64,000 nucleotides of DNA from an uncultured Sphingomonadaceae bacterium (GCA_947501695.1 CANMWO010000001.1:372001-436000); one strand, 5' to 3'; counted from the first letter of the stretch, positions 1 through 9,995 are shown. Numbers and translations: made by a program. Notes: a model not told the origin generated them from the letters alone.

Positions 1-162
1 TTGCGTGCTATAGGCTTGTGGGGTCGGGGACGGCCCTGGCGAAGCGGGCTTTGTTGAATATATAACCACCTGCAGAACAGCCAAATATACGCCTACCAAC
101 AGAACCAGACATAAAAATCCGATTGCAAAGGACTGACGTACGTTTTCTGTTATCGGGGGCAT
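1..162 (-). CDS. Partial hypothetical membrane-anchored protein, runs off left edge
   Basis: Reading leftwards from an ATG at 162-160, the minus strand is open for 54 codons to the window edge. The translation starts MPPITENVRQ, continues with one hydrophobic helix at about residues 12-33 (GFLCLVLLVGVYLAVLQVV) and then a Pro/Ser/Thr-rich stretch. This suggests a single-pass membrane protein with an extracytoplasmic Pro-rich linker, but the rest lies outside the window. No clear Shine-Dalgarno precedes the ATG. It would be divergent from uvrA. The family is not recognised, and the call rests only on the open frame and the helix. Confidence 0.4.
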   Translation of the reverse strand, partial: MPPITENVRQSFAIGFLCLVLLVGVYLAVLQVVIYSTKPASPGPSPTPQAYSTQ

Positions 163-415
163 AACATATCAACGCATAACATTTATAGCGATTTCAATAA
201 ACATAAATATATAAATGATATTTATTTAAATTGATGTACATAATTCAATATATTGATAATTATACAATTTTTTCTATTTTAATGATCATTTATAAAAGAT
301 TTTGCCGCATTGACAGGTCCGTAAACAAACTCGCTTGCCAAAAGAACATAACTAGAACATAATACGGTATTATGACCCGCTGGACTCTCCTCTTCATCTT
401 CGGCAAAGCACGCTT
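163..415. other. AT-rich divergent intergenic region upstream of uvrA
   Basis: About 250 bp, markedly AT-rich between 180 and 365, between the left-edge ORF and uvrA. It presumably carries the uvrA promoter. I could not find a convincing LexA (SOS) box of the alphaproteobacterial GTTCN7GTTC type by eye and see no gene here. Confidence 0.5.
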
Positions 416-3328
416 ATGAGCCTTACCCATATTAAAGTGAAAGGCGCCCGGGAGCATAATCTCAAGGGCGTCAATATCGATCTTCCCCGCGACAAATTGA
501 TCGTCATTACCGGACTTTCCGGTAGTGGTAAGTCGAGCCTCGCGTTTGACACCATCTATGCCGAAGGCCAGCGGCGCTATGTCGAATCGCTGTCCGCTTA
601 TGCGCGCCAGTTTCTGGAGATGATGCAAAAGCCGGATGTGGAGCATATTGAAGGCTTATCGCCGGCTATCTCGATCGAGCAGAAGACGACCTCGCGCAAT
701 CCGCGATCGACCGTGGCTACGGTCACCGAGATATACGACTATATGCGCTTACTCTGGGCGCGTGCCGGCGTTCCTTATTCTCCCGCAACCGGAGAGCCGA
801 TTACAGCTCAGACCGTCAGTCAAATGGTCGACCGGGTTATGGCACTGCCAGAAAAGACTCGTTTCTATCTACTTGCCCCGGTCGTACGCGGCCGCAAGGG
901 GGAATATCGCAAGGAATTACTGGAGTGGCAGAAAGCCGGCTTTACCCGCGTACGCGTCGACGGCGAATTTTACGATATCGAGGAAACACCCAAGCTCGAC
1001 AAGAAACTGAAGCATGATATCGAAGTGGTCGTCGACCGGCTGGTTGTGCGCGCAGAGACTGACAATAAAGAAGGCATGGAAACCCGGCTGGCAGATAGCT
1101 TTGAAACGGCGCTGCGTCTCGCAGACGGGCTCGCCTTTGTCGATCTGGCAGAAGGCATTGTGCCGGGTCGTGACGAAGCGGCCAGCGGGACCAAGATGAA
1201 AGGCACGGGCCTGCCCGATAACCGCATTGTGTTTTCCGAACGCTTTGCCTGTCCGGTCAGCGGCTTCACAATTGAGGAAATCGCGCCGCGGCTCTTCTCG
1301 TTTAACGCTCCGCAAGGCGCTTGTCCCGCTTGTGATGGTCTTGGTGAAAAGCTGCATTTTGATACCCAGTTGGTCGTGCCCAATCCGGCGCTTTCCATAA
1401 AGAAGGGCGCAGTTGTGCCATGGGCTAAGTCCAATCCACCAAGCCCCTATTATATGCAGGTGCTCGGCAGTCTTGCGAAGCATTTTGATTTTTCGCTGGA
1501 TACACCGTGGCAGGATCTGTCCGAACATCATCGCGATATCGTCCTCAACGGCACCCAAGGGTTGCCGGTGACGTTGCGCTTTCAGGACGGGCGCAAAAGC
1601 TATGAGGTCAAAAAGCCGTTTGAGGGTGTCGTGGGCAACCTTACCCGCCGCATGCTGCAAACCGAAAGCGCTTGGATGCGCGAGGAACTGGCGAAATTCC
1701 AAGCGGCCGCGCCTTGTGAAGTTTGTCACGGTGCACGGCTCAAGCCCGAGGCGCTGGCGGTCAAAATTGCAGGCGAGGATATCAGCATCCCGACCCGCCG
1801 CAGCGTTGGCGATGCACTCGCTTTCTTCAACGGCCTCGCGGAGCAGCTCGACAAGACGCAAAAGCAGATTGCCGAACCGATCCTGAAAGAAATTATCGAA
1901 CGGCTCGGATTTCTCAATAATGTCGGCCTCGATTATCTCAATCTTGACAGAACCAGCGGCACATTGTCGGGCGGCGAGAGCCAACGCATCCGTCTTGCGA
2001 GCCAAATAGGTTCAGGATTAAGTGGTGTTCTTTACGTTTTGGACGAGCCCAGTATCGGCTTACATCAGCGTGACAATGATAGATTGCTCACCACATTGAA
2101 ACGTCTGCGTGATCTCGGCAATACGGTAATTGTCGTTGAGCATGACGAAGATGCAATACGTACAGCCGATTATGTCGTTGATATGGGCCCCGGTGCCGGC
2201 GTGCGCGGCGGAGATGTCGTTGCAGAAGGTACGCTGAAACAAATTTTGAAATCGAAGAAATCCCTCACCGCAGCATACCTAAATGGTTCGCGTGAAATTG
2301 AGGTCCCAGCCAAGCGCCGGAAAGGCAATGGCAAGAATTTGACCGTACATGGTGCGACCGCAAACAACCTGCAAAATGTGACCGCGTCGATCCCGCTCGG
2401 CACTTTTACCTGTGTCACCGGCCTGTCCGGTTCTGGCAAGTCATCACTAACTATCGACACGCTTTATGCGTCGGCAGCGCGTACACTTAATGGCGCGCGG
2501 ATGATCGCGGGCAAGCATGACAAGATTACCGGTTTGCAATATTGCGATAAGGTGATCGATATCGACCAATCGCCCATTGGTCGGACACCACGCTCCAACC
2601 CGGCCACTTATACTGGCGCCTTCACTAACATCCGCGACTGGTTTGCCGGATTGCCCGAAGCGGCAGCGCGCGGCTACAAACCGGGCCGGTTTAGCTTTAA
2701 CGTCAAGGGCGGACGCTGCGAAGTGTGCCGCGGCGATGGCTTGATCAAGATCGAGATGCACTTCCTGCCAGATGTCTATGTCACCTGCGAGGAATGCGGC
2801 GGCAAGCGCTATAATCGCGAGACGTTGGAGGTGAAATTCAAGGGCAAGTCTATCGCCGACATACTGGACATGACGGTCGAGGATGCGGTGAGCTTCTTCA
2901 AAGCCGTCCCACCGATCCGCGACAAGATGGCGATGCTCTATGAAGTGGGCTTGGGCTATATCAAGGTCGGTCAACAAGCGACAACGCTGTCCGGCGGTGA
3001 GGCGCAGCGCGTGAAGCTCGCCAAGGAACTCTCCAAACGTTCCACTGGGCAGACGCTATATATTCTCGATGAACCCACAACCGGCCTGCATTTCGAGGAC
3101 GTCCGCAAGCTTCTGCAAGTGCTCCATCAACTGGTTGAGCAGGGCAATAGCGTTGTAGTGATCGAGCATAATCTCGACGTCATCAAAACCGCCGACCATA
3201 TCCTCGACCTCGGCCCCGAAGGCGGAGTGCGCGGCGGCGAGATTGTTGCGGAAGGCACGCCAGAGCAAGTAGCAAAGGTTAAGGGCAGCTTTACCGGCGG
3301 TTATCTGAAGAACATGCTTTCGAAGTGA
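416..3328 (+). CDS. uvrA: UvrABC excinuclease subunit A
   Basis: Damage-recognition ATPase of nucleotide excision repair, 970 aa, the usual length. It has two ABC modules: Walker A GLSGSGKS near residues 33-40 and again near 670, with signature/Walker B pairs LSGGESQR...[10 protein letters not shown] and LSGGEAQR...[10 protein letters not shown]. The C-terminal zinc finger is intact (CEVC ... CEEC, 20 residues between pairs), as expected for DNA binding. The first zinc-binding site is degenerate: CPVSGF replaces CPxCGF while the second half CPAC is kept, a variation I associate with alphaproteobacteria. The ATG at 416 begins the conserved N-terminus ([16 protein letters not shown]). The stop overlaps the next gene by four bases. 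Confidence 0.98.
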   Translation: MSLTHIKVKGAREHNLKGVNIDLPRDKLIVITGLSGSGKSSLAFDTIYAEGQRRYVESLSAYARQFLEMMQKPDVEHIEGLSPAISIEQKTTSRNPRSTVATVTEIYDYMRLLWARAGVPYSPATGEPITAQTVSQMVDRVMALPEKTRFYLLAPVVRGRKGEYRKELLEWQKAGFTRVRVDGEFYDIEETPKLDKKLKHDIEVVVDRLVVRAETDNKEGMETRLADSFETALRLADGLAFVDLAEGIVPGRDEAASGTKMKGTGLPDNRIVFSERFACPVSGFTIEEIAPRLFSFNAPQGACPACDGLGEKLHFDTQLVVPNPALSIKKGAVVPWAKSNPPSPYYMQVLGSLAKHFDFSLDTPWQDLSEHHRDIVLNGTQGLPVTLRFQDGRKSYEVKKPFEGVVGNLTRRMLQTESAWMREELAKFQAAAPCEVCHGARLKPEALAVKIAGEDISIPTRRSVGDALAFFNGLAEQLDKTQKQIAEPILKEIIERLGFLNNVGLDYLNLDRTSGTLSGGESQRIRLASQIGSGLSGVLYVLDEPSIGLHQRDNDRLLTTLKRLRDLGNTVIVVEHDEDAIRTADYVVDMGPGAGVRGGDVVAEGTLKQILKSKKSLTAAYLNGSREIEVPAKRRKGNGKNLTVHGATANNLQNVTASIPLGTFTCVTGLSGSGKSSLTIDTLYASAARTLNGARMIAGKHDKITGLQYCDKVIDIDQSPIGRTPRSNPATYTGAFTNIRDWFAGLPEAAARGYKPGRFSFNVKGGRCEVCRGDGLIKIEMHFLPDVYVTCEECGGKRYNRETLEVKFKGKSIADILDMTVEDAVSFFKAVPPIRDKMAMLYEVGLGYIKVGQQATTLSGGEAQRVKLAKELSKRSTGQTLYILDEPTTGLHFEDVRKLLQVLHQLVEQGNSVVVIEHNLDVIKTADHILDLGPEGGVRGGEIVAEGTPEQVAKVKGSFTGGYLKNMLSK

Positions 3329-3666
3329 GCGAATGCCGACAGAAGCTTCTGTTTATCTGCTCCCGCAATCAGCTGCGTAGCCCAACAGCGGAGGCTGTGC
3401 TGAATCAGGTGGACGCGGTAACTGCGATATCCGCAGGTACTAACAACGATGCGGAAACGCCAATTTCCGGCGACCTGATATTATGGGCCGATGCCATCTA
3501 TGTCATGGAACGCCAACACCACAAAAAGGTGATTGGGAAATTTAGTGCATTGCTAAAAAACAAGCGTATCCATGTTCTGGGCATCGTGGATAATTATGGC
3601 TATATGGACCCGAAACTCGTTGCTATTATCAAGCGCAAATTTCCGCAATGGTTCCATCAACCCTAG
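3325..3666 (+). CDS. Small tyrosine phosphatase-like protein (CX5RS motif)
   Basis: 113 aa protein starting at a GTG that overlaps the uvrA stop (GTGA), so it is probably translationally coupled to uvrA. The N-terminus [18 protein letters not shown] contains the CX5RS signature of low-molecular-weight protein tyrosine phosphatases (Cys12, Arg18, Ser19) at the end of the first beta strand. The [10 protein letters not shown] form matches the short predicted phosphatase family of the COG4551 type rather than classical LMW-PTPs. A DP general-acid motif is not obvious (MDPK near residue 94 is a candidate). The substrate is unknown; the coupling with uvrA is notable. Confidence 0.8.
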   Translation: MSECRQKLLFICSRNQLRSPTAEAVLNQVDAVTAISAGTNNDAETPISGDLILWADAIYVMERQHHKKVIGKFSALLKNKRIHVLGIVDNYGYMDPKLVAIIKRKFPQWFHQP

Positions 3667-3764
3667 TCCCATCGCGCTCCACCTGTCTCGATATCGCATT
3701 CCCCTACCTCTTCGCGGTGCCCTCGTGTACATAGCGTTGCGGGACCGCGCAGGGAGATAGATCT

Positions 3765-4238
3765 ATGAAGCTCAGCACCCATTTCTACCTTAGTGAATTC
3801 ACCCAATCGCAAACGGCCACCCGGCTGATACTCGACAACACTCCCAATAGCACACAGATCGCGGCACTCAAATTGCTCTGCGAAAAAGTGCTGGAGCCCG
3901 TTCGCGAGCATTATAAGCGACCCGTGATGATTTCGTCCGGCTATCGCTCGCCAGCAGTCAATCGGGCGCTGCGGGGCTCCCGCAATAGCCAGCATGCAAA
4001 AGGCGAAGCAGCCGATTTTGAAATTGCCGGAATTTCCAACCTGCGCATCTGCCAGTGGATGGAAAGGCGACTCAACTATGACCAACTCATCCTGGAATTT
4101 TACGAGCCTGGCGTGACAGCGAGCGGCTGGGTCCATGTCTCTTACCGCGAACCCTATCGCAATCAGGAACTCACAGCGCAACGCGTGACCCGCAATGGTC
4201 GACGCAGGACGATATATAAAGACGGGATTGTCGATTAG
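3765..4238 (+). CDS. Peptidase M15 family protein (D-Ala-D-Ala carboxypeptidase-like)
   Basis: 157 aa. MKLSTHFYLSEFTQSQTA begins the M15A (peptidase M15_3) fold, common in phage endolysins and small bacterial peptidoglycan hydrolases. Zinc-ligand motifs are present: SQHAKGEAADFE supplies the His and Asp of HxxxxxxD, and WVHVSY near residue 125 supplies the second His. The SSGYRSPAVN segment is the typical substrate-side motif. No signal peptide is visible, which fits a phage-type or cytosolic form. The start has a good ribosome site (GGGAG) about 8 bases upstream. It may be a domesticated phage gene, but no other phage genes are nearby. Confidence 0.85.
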   Translation: MKLSTHFYLSEFTQSQTATRLILDNTPNSTQIAALKLLCEKVLEPVREHYKRPVMISSGYRSPAVNRALRGSRNSQHAKGEAADFEIAGISNLRICQWMERRLNYDQLILEFYEPGVTASGWVHVSYREPYRNQELTAQRVTRNGRRRTIYKDGIVD

Positions 4239-4272
4239 CCGCCCTGCATCAATCAGGATCTAGCCACCGAGT

Positions 4273-4476
4273 CTAGTCTTCCAGCAAAAAGGTCACTGCC
4301 AGCGTCGTGCGCCATTCGTTCACTTTGCCGTCGGTTATCACGGCCTTGATATCCTTGAGCCATGCGGACTGAACATTTTTCAGCGTTTTCGACGCCCGCG
4401 CGACGCCTTCGTTCACAGCATCCTCGATCGAACTTGTTGAACCGGAAATAATTTCGGTCACTCTTGCTACAGGCAT
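4273..4476 (-). CDS. Dodecin, flavin-binding storage protein
   Basis: 67 aa, the size of dodecins, which form 12-subunit hollow spheres that bind and protect flavins. The sequence has the expected order: a first strand (VARVTEIISGSTSSI), one helix (EDAVNEGVARASKTL), then two strands with the conserved Trp of the flavin aromatic sandwich (SAWLKDIKAVI) and TTLAVTFLLED. A strong ribosome site (GGAGAG) precedes the ATG. It is convergent with the M15 peptidase gene and appears monocistronic. Confidence 0.92.
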   Translation of the reverse strand: MPVARVTEIISGSTSSIEDAVNEGVARASKTLKNVQSAWLKDIKAVITDGKVNEWRTTLAVTFLLED

Positions 4477-4625
4477 TACACTCTCCTTTGGGATATGCCC
4501 CCTCGGGAAATTGCTGCGCTACCCTGCCTCCTGTTGCAGCAGCAAGGGTGAGGATGCGCCTTTCGGACACGCCCGTCAAATCAGGGAGTAAACGGAGATG
4601 GTGCGTGCGGCTAACGCGCCGCAGC

Positions 4626-5021
4626 TTATTGGGTTTGAGTTCGTTGAGATGCCTTACCGATCACCTTCGCATGCCAAAGGATGAAAACCGGCGCGATCAG
4701 TTCCAGCACCATGCCGGCGAACATCTCTGCCGGCGGCTCACCCACGCTTAAGTAAGAAACCACCCGACCAAGACCACCAATAAACACGGCAAGAACTGCC
4801 ATCCGAAAGATCAATGCCCGCCCGACAACATCGCCAGCAGAGTAAAACAACATCGCCGAAATGCCGATATAGACGCCGGAAAGATAGCGGAACTGATTGT
4901 CCATCGCGTTGGAAAAAGATTGCCCGTCCATAAGCTGCGCCGCGCCTAGCCAAATACCGGTGACGCCGAAATAGAGCGGAATGAATGCGAATATTATCGT
5001 CGCAATCCGAAAAGTGGTCAT
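4626..5021 (-). CDS. DUF4345 family small membrane protein
   Basis: 131 aa from the ATG at 5021, which follows a GGGGGAG ribosome site. There are four predicted membrane segments: the N-terminus (IATIIFAFIPLYFGVTGIWL), two central hydrophobic stretches (YIGISAMLFYSA, LIFRMAVLAVFIGGLG) and the C-terminus (MVLELIAPVFILW). Size, topology and the RYLSGVYIGIS segment match DUF4345, a family without known function. An open frame continues upstream to 5246, but that part is rich in charged residues and crosses an inverted repeat, so it was not included. Confidence 0.8.
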   Translation of the reverse strand: MTTFRIATIIFAFIPLYFGVTGIWLGAAQLMDGQSFSNAMDNQFRYLSGVYIGISAMLFYSAGDVVGRALIFRMAVLAVFIGGLGRVVSYLSVGEPPAEMFAGMVLELIAPVFILWHAKVIGKASQRTQTQ

Positions 5022-5046
5022 GAATTGGTCTCCCCCCTCTAAAAAG

Positions 5047-5073
5047 ACCTTCTCTTTCAAGGGAGAAGGTTTT
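5047..5073. repeat. Inverted repeat / hairpin between divergent small genes
   Basis: ACCTTCTC (5047-5054) and GAGAAGGT (5063-5070) are perfect complements around an 8-base loop, with T residues on the right side. It lies 26 bp upstream of the DUF4345 start codon and 81 bp before the DUF3592 gene. It could be a terminator-like structure or a short dispersed repeat; no second copy was seen here. Confidence 0.5.
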
Positions 5074-5153
5074 GTGACGACCATCTTAACAACCCCAAAA
5101 ATCAATGCTAGCCCCAAAACATCGATACGATCATCCTCTGGATTGGCCTGGCT

Positions 5154-5507
5154 TTGGCAGGTACGGGATTGGCGCTCACGCTGCGCGCTGATTTGCCGTT
5201 TCTGCGCAATCCCGTCCGCCGCGCATCTGCGAAAATCGTCCGCCATGACCGCCGATCAGAAAAAGGCGCGACCCTCTATAATCCGGTATTCCTCTTTGCA
5301 GACGAGAGCGGTACCTTTTTGGAGGTCCGCGACAAGGTCTACACGCCCTTTCCCACGCCAGTCATTGGCGACCAGATCGATATCATCTATCCGCAAGGCT
5401 ATCCCCAAAAGGCGCGCATCCCCTATCTGGTATTCCGCGCCTTATTATATGGCGTGCTCGGTTATGCTTTTGTGGCGCTGGGAATAGAGATTACCGGATG
5501 GTGGTGA
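5154..5507 (+). CDS. DUF3592 domain protein, start codon unclear
   Basis: About 117 aa counted from a TTG at 5154. The frame is open back to a TAG at 5109-5111, and the extra residues (IILWIGLALAG) complete an N-terminal membrane helix, so the true start is probably upstream. No ATG, GTG or TTG exists there, only ATT/ATC codons. The core YNPVFLFADESGTFLEV...VYTPFPTPVIGDQIDIIY is the DUF3592 pattern (small beta domain between two helices), and a second helix (FRALLYGVLGYAFVALGI) closes the protein. Either a non-canonical start is used or the 5' end has been damaged by the nearby inverted repeat. Confidence 0.65.
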   Translation: MAGTGLALTLRADLPFLRNPVRRASAKIVRHDRRSEKGATLYNPVFLFADESGTFLEVRDKVYTPFPTPVIGDQIDIIYPQGYPQKARIPYLVFRALLYGVLGYAFVALGIEITGWW

Positions 5508-5526
5508 GTGATCGACGATCCACTCA
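5505..5526. terminator. Hairpin between convergent genes
   Basis: TGAGTG (5505-5510) and CACTCA (5521-5526) are perfectly complementary around ATCGACGATC, itself partly self-complementary. The hairpin spans the stop of the DUF3592 gene and precedes the end of the MFS gene. No T-run follows, so a bidirectional terminator role is only possible. Confidence 0.35.
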
Positions 5527-5531
5527 TGCCA

Positions 5532-7016
5532 CTAACGCCCCATGTCCCGCTGGATGGTCCGACTTGCCATATAAAAGTGAAAAACAGACCATATATATAG
5601 ACATTTGAATATGATCATAGACCACTGAAGACCGTCAGCATTGGCAGAATCACATGCGGTTTGAGCCGCAGCGGCCAGATTGGACGCTTTGCATGTTTCC
5701 AAACTTAGTGCGGGATCAATCCCTGACAAGAATGTCGCATTTAAAATCGTCGATAGCCCACCTATTAACGGCGGCCCAAGACCATAGCCGAGCAAGTTCA
5801 CGATGAACAAGGTAACGGCGACGGCCGTTGCTCTCATCCTGCTATCGACCACACCACTTGGCACGGCATAAAGCGGGCAGAGATAGGTATAGAGTAGCAT
5901 CTGGCCGACCATCATAAGCGGGACAGCCACCCATAGGGATTCCGCCAAATAGCCCGTTACATGCATGGGTATTACGCCAAGCAAAGCAAACATCGGAATA
6001 AACGCCAAGGCCTTGGGAAAGCGTTTTGCATATTTATCCGCGAGAAAGCCGGACATATAGGTTCCTATGGAGGCCATGACAGCTAGCGCCATTGCGATTT
6101 TCACCGATGCATCAAATATCGACATGTCATGGGTACGAATCAGGAAGGACACAAAAAATTGTCCCACCCCATAGTTGACGAACGAGGCAATGGTGACGCC
6201 CATCGTAACATGCCAATAGGATGGTTTTTTCGATAAGATCTTGAGGACTTCGCGGAAGCCGACTTGCTCTTTATTCTGCATCTCGGGCGGATCTGTATAG
6301 CCGCGCGGGGGTTCCTTGATCGTCATTTTTACGATCATCGCAACAATGATGCCGGGAATGCCGACAACGACAAAAGCGACGCGCCACCCTTCGATATTCG
6401 GCCAATCCAATAGATTGACGGCCCAGGTCCAATTCCAGCTGGCCAGCATTGCCCCGACGGTCGCGCCATCCAGATTACCGACAACAAAACCGCCAAAAAC
6501 ATAGGCTACCATGCCGCCGAGCGGAATGCCCAGGGCATATACCGAAACCGCTGTTGAGCGTTCTGTAGGGATGAAATAATCGGCGATGATGGAATTGGCT
6601 GGCGGCGAACAGCCTGCTTCGCCGATGCTCACCCCGATACGGAAAATGAATAGCGCGATAAAACTGGTCGCAAACCCACATAAGGCGGTCATCAGACTCC
6701 AAAGTGCTACGGATCCGGCAATGATCCAGACGCGGTGATGTTTTTCCGAGAAACGGGCGATAGGGATGCCGACAAATGTATAAAGGATCGCAAAAGCGGG
6801 GCCACCCAGCAACCCCATTTGCCAATCCTCAACCCCGAATGATTCCTTGATAGGCTCGGTGAGGATGTTGATTATCGTGCGGTCGATGAAGTTGAAAATG
6901 TAGACGGTCAGCAACATACCCAAAATATACTTGCGATAATTGCGGCTGCCATATCCCGTTTCAGGGGTTCCACTGTTGTCGGCATGCGAAACGCTGCTCG
7001 CTGTAGCTTCGGCCAA
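5532..7016 (-). CDS. MFS transporter, spinster-like family
   Basis: About 494 aa with 12 predicted membrane segments. The first helix region (YILGMLLTVYIFNFIDRTIIN) with FIDR and later RIGVSIGEAGCSPPANSII are typical of the spinster-like MFS group common in sphingomonads, which exports lipids or organic acids in characterised members; the substrate here is unknown. A TTG at 7016 is preceded at 7 bases by AGGAG and is the preferred start. The frame is open to another TTG at 7046, but that has no ribosome site. The C-terminal periplasmic-loop residues include two Cys (ETCKASN...QTACDS) that could pair. Confidence 0.85.
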   Translation of the reverse strand: MAEATASSVSHADNSGTPETGYGSRNYRKYILGMLLTVYIFNFIDRTIINILTEPIKESFGVEDWQMGLLGGPAFAILYTFVGIPIARFSEKHHRVWIIAGSVALWSLMTALCGFATSFIALFIFRIGVSIGEAGCSPPANSIIADYFIPTERSTAVSVYALGIPLGGMVAYVFGGFVVGNLDGATVGAMLASWNWTWAVNLLDWPNIEGWRVAFVVVGIPGIIVAMIVKMTIKEPPRGYTDPPEMQNKEQVGFREVLKILSKKPSYWHVTMGVTIASFVNYGVGQFFVSFLIRTHDMSIFDASVKIAMALAVMASIGTYMSGFLADKYAKRFPKALAFIPMFALLGVIPMHVTGYLAESLWVAVPLMMVGQMLLYTYLCPLYAVPSGVVDSRMRATAVAVTLFIVNLLGYGLGPPLIGGLSTILNATFLSGIDPALSLETCKASNLAAAAQTACDSANADGLQWSMIIFKCLYIWSVFHFYMASRTIQRDMGR

Positions 7017-7217
7017 ATCCAAACTCCTATAATATTTTTCCACCAATATTTATGCATGGCAGTTTTTGATACGATACCGAATTTTTCACCATTGTATATT
7101 GCATTTTCGATATCCAGTTTTCGGATTAGATTGACATTGAACCAATCCTTGGGAGCAGGGTTTTCATTAGCTATTTTATGCGCTAGCCAGCTAGGCTTGT
7201 TATTTATGGAGCTATGC

Positions 7218-7895
7218 ATGGAGTTTGACGACGTTATCCTAGGCCGCCGAAGCATCCGCGGATATCAACCTAAAGCCGTTTCGCAATCACTTATCGAGGA
7301 AATTCTCGGATTGGCCATGCGCGCTCCCTCTTCAATGAATACGCAACCTTGGAATTTCTACGTCATCACTGGCGCGCCGCTGGAAAAGATTCGAAACGGC
7401 AACACCGAACGCATGCTCGCTGGTGTCCCGCAATCGCGGGAATTCCGTACTGGTGAAGCCTTTGCGGGCCAGCATCGCGACCGGCAGATCGGTGTAGCCA
7501 AGCAATTATTCTCCGCCATGAAAATTGAGCGCGAGGACAAGGACGCACGGCAGGATTGGGTTATGCGTGGGTTTCGCCAATTCGACGCACCGGTGTGCGT
7601 CATCATCACCTATGATCGGGTTCTCGATGGAAGCGATGACACACCCTTTGATTGTGGCGCTGTGGCGACAGCGCTCGTCAACGCAGCATGGTCGCGTGGT
7701 CTCGGCACGGTCATTAACAGCCAAGGTATCATGCAATCTCCAGTCGTGCGTGAGCATGCCGAAATCGCCGATGATCAGGTGATCATGAAAAGCATTGCGC
7801 TCGGCTGGCCCGATGAGAGTTTTCCCGCGAATGAAGTCGTTTCAACACGAAAGTCTATTGACGAGGCCGCTACATTTGTCGGCTTCGAAAGCTAA
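7218..7895 (+). CDS. Nitroreductase family FMN oxidoreductase
   Basis: 225 aa from the ATG at 7218, chosen because GGAG lies 6 bases upstream and the family N-terminus starts there (MEFDDVILGRRSIRGY); the longer open frame from 6984 is not coding-like. RRSIRGYQP, APSSMNTQPWNFYVITG and the late GWPDES segment are the FMN-binding and active-site signatures of nitroreductases that use NAD(P)H to reduce nitroaromatics, quinones or related substrates. The protein is cytoplasmic with no partner gene nearby. It is divergent from the MFS gene across about 200 bp. Confidence 0.9.
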   Translation: MEFDDVILGRRSIRGYQPKAVSQSLIEEILGLAMRAPSSMNTQPWNFYVITGAPLEKIRNGNTERMLAGVPQSREFRTGEAFAGQHRDRQIGVAKQLFSAMKIEREDKDARQDWVMRGFRQFDAPVCVIITYDRVLDGSDDTPFDCGAVATALVNAAWSRGLGTVINSQGIMQSPVVREHAEIADDQVIMKSIALGWPDESFPANEVVSTRKSIDEAATFVGFES

Positions 7896-8140
7896 CGCAA
7901 AACTTAATATAGACGATTGGTTGCCACACCGGCGAGCGAAGGCTCTTGTGCCGTTTACTTACGTCGCTTTTGGGAGAGCAGGCATAAGGCTAATGTTCAT
8001 TGGGACGTAAACGTGGCCATTGGGTTTTGTTGTTTTGACCTGAAGATTGTCCTGTCTTTTGTTTTTTTTAGGGTGCTTTTCGTTGGTGTTTCTAACTGAC
8101 TTGCTTCACCGTGGCTCTCCAGTCTTTAAAAGGTGCGACA

Positions 8141-8476
8141 ATGAGCTCTAACACCAAGCAAGTAATTTATGCCCTATTCGCGATTATCGGTGTGTGCGTA
8201 ACTTGGTATTTTAACTTGCAACTAATGCGAACCCCGGCCGGGTTGTCATTGCCATCTTTTATTGCAGATAATTATGTAAACGCTGCATCTGCGTCCATTA
8301 CCAATGATCTGCTAGCTGTCACTGCGGTGTTTCTCTTTTGGTCATTTGGAGAAGCCCGCAAGCTGGGCATGAAACATTGGTGGCTTTATGTTCCTCTAAC
8401 CTTTGGCGTTGCCATTGCCTTCTCTTACCCTTTATTTTTACTGATGCGCGAACGCAAACTGGCGCAGAGACTATAA
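8141..8476 (+). CDS. DUF2834 family small membrane protein
   Basis: 111 aa from the ATG at 8141. Three hydrophobic segments are visible (VIYALFAIIGVCVTWYFNL, ITNDLLAVTAVFLFWSFGE, WWLYVPLTFGVAIAFSYPLFLL), with the FLFWSFGEARKLGMKHWW pattern of DUF2834. Function is unknown; the protein is expected in the inner membrane. The 245 bp before it shows nothing recognisable apart from a T-rich stretch near 8060. Confidence 0.75.
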   Translation: MSSNTKQVIYALFAIIGVCVTWYFNLQLMRTPAGLSLPSFIADNYVNAASASITNDLLAVTAVFLFWSFGEARKLGMKHWWLYVPLTFGVAIAFSYPLFLLMRERKLAQRL

Positions 8477-8565
8477 AATGGCAACCACTATGGGCATTGG
8501 AATTGGCAAGTTTCATTTGAGCGCGGAAAATTTAATGCAGATCTATTCGGTATCAAGAACAGGGC

Positions 8566-9729
8566 TTAGGCAATATAGTTTTTAGCTATCGCGGCGTTAT
8601 TGCCTAACTGGTGTATTGCTTCAGACTTTTTCTTTTTCATATCATATAAAAGCAGATCAGTCTGTGATATCAGGGCAATAGCTTGAATATCATCGTCGCG
8701 GTCGATATTTGATATCCCAAAGCTTGTCCCAATGCTGAGGTGTTTGCCATCAACGACAGCGGGTTTTTGTAGTTTTTGGACCGCCGCCTTTGCTAGCTGT
8801 TTGCAGAACATCGGAGGCTGGTCTGCAAACAGGATCGCAAATTCATCTCCACCTAAACGCGAGACTTTGGCGAATTCACCGACACAATCCTTTAAACGCT
8901 CTGCCACGATCTGTAGAATCCTATCGCCCATCAGATGTCCATGACAGTCATTGATTTGTTTGAATCCATCGAGATCAAACATCGCCAATGTCAGCCCATG
9001 TTCTGTGGGCCGTTGATCGAGAGCTTCTTCAAGCTGTTCATGGAAGGCGCGGCGGTTAAACAGTCCGGTCAGGGCGTCTGTATGCGCCATGCCATGCATT
9101 TTCAGCTGTAAATCGATCATCTGTACCATATGTCGATATTGCCGCCGAACCATACCAATCAGAAACAAAGTCGACGCAATCATCGTCGCTCCAAGCGTAA
9201 AATCGATCATGACGCCGGACGTGAAAAGCAACGTACAGATCGGCAGCACCCCGATCGAGACGTTGAGGATCGCGGATCGGGGAACGAGCGATAGACAATA
9301 AGCCGTCGAGAAAGCACCTAATGCCATAAAAACGGGAATATAGTAACGGAAGCTGCTTGTCTCCCATTGCCATGCCAGTACGCTCCACACGGCACATAGC
9401 ACACCTATAATGGCAGAGACTATTGCCATGCTCCGCATTAGTTTGAGCGCGGTTTTGGCTTCAAAAACATCATTGCGGCGACGCAACCACCAAAGCATCC
9501 GGCCAAGCATCCCGGCTGTTACGATAACAGGAATAATAACCCGCAGCATAACCGACGATGAATCGGTTACTGCATAGATGCAGGAGAAAATGTCGAAGGT
9601 CATCACGAGATATAGCCACGGGATGTTTTTTTTCAGGTGTCGGAATTGCACTTCCAACACCTTGTCACCAGCTTCGCCTGGCAGGCGAACAAGTCCGTAA
9701 CATTGCCATATTTTGTCCATTAGGAGCAT
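8566..9729 (-). CDS. Membrane diguanylate cyclase (GGDEF)
   Basis: 387 aa. The N-terminal half carries about six hydrophobic segments (residues 30-200) with short loops and no recognisable ligand domain. The C-terminal half is a GGDEF domain: DALTGLFNRRAFHEQL opens it and RLGGDEFAILF is the intact active site, so c-di-GMP synthesis from GTP is expected. The inhibitory RxxD I-site five residues before GGDEF is absent, suggesting no classical product inhibition. No EAL domain is present. An ATG three codons inside is an alternative start. Confidence 0.92.
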   Translation of the reverse strand: MLLMDKIWQCYGLVRLPGEAGDKVLEVQFRHLKKNIPWLYLVMTFDIFSCIYAVTDSSSVMLRVIIPVIVTAGMLGRMLWWLRRRNDVFEAKTALKLMRSMAIVSAIIGVLCAVWSVLAWQWETSSFRYYIPVFMALGAFSTAYCLSLVPRSAILNVSIGVLPICTLLFTSGVMIDFTLGATMIASTLFLIGMVRRQYRHMVQMIDLQLKMHGMAHTDALTGLFNRRAFHEQLEEALDQRPTEHGLTLAMFDLDGFKQINDCHGHLMGDRILQIVAERLKDCVGEFAKVSRLGGDEFAILFADQPPMFCKQLAKAAVQKLQKPAVVDGKHLSIGTSFGISNIDRDDDIQAIALISQTDLLLYDMKKKKSEAIHQLGNNAAIAKNYIA

Positions 9730-9995
9730 GAAGAAAGCAGTAGGAAAATACAGTTAATTTCGTATTAAATCATTGATAATTGACCGTTGTTCGATTCTGG
9801 CTTTATGGCATTTGCGCTAAATTGAAGGTTACAGAGATGCGTGCTGTACGGCTTTAGCCATACTTGTAGCGATGATACAGAACTAACAGTTTCTATCGTG
9901 TCTCTTATTTCTTCCAATTGCGCAAAAGGCTGTTAAATCCTGATTACAATTGGTGAGCGAAACTGCTGAGTTGGCTTTGATTTTGAGGGGATCGT

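Noticed and set aside
6984-7217. N-terminal extension of the nitroreductase frame
   Set aside because: Composition is AT-rich and non-coding, and a good ribosome site supports the start at 7218.
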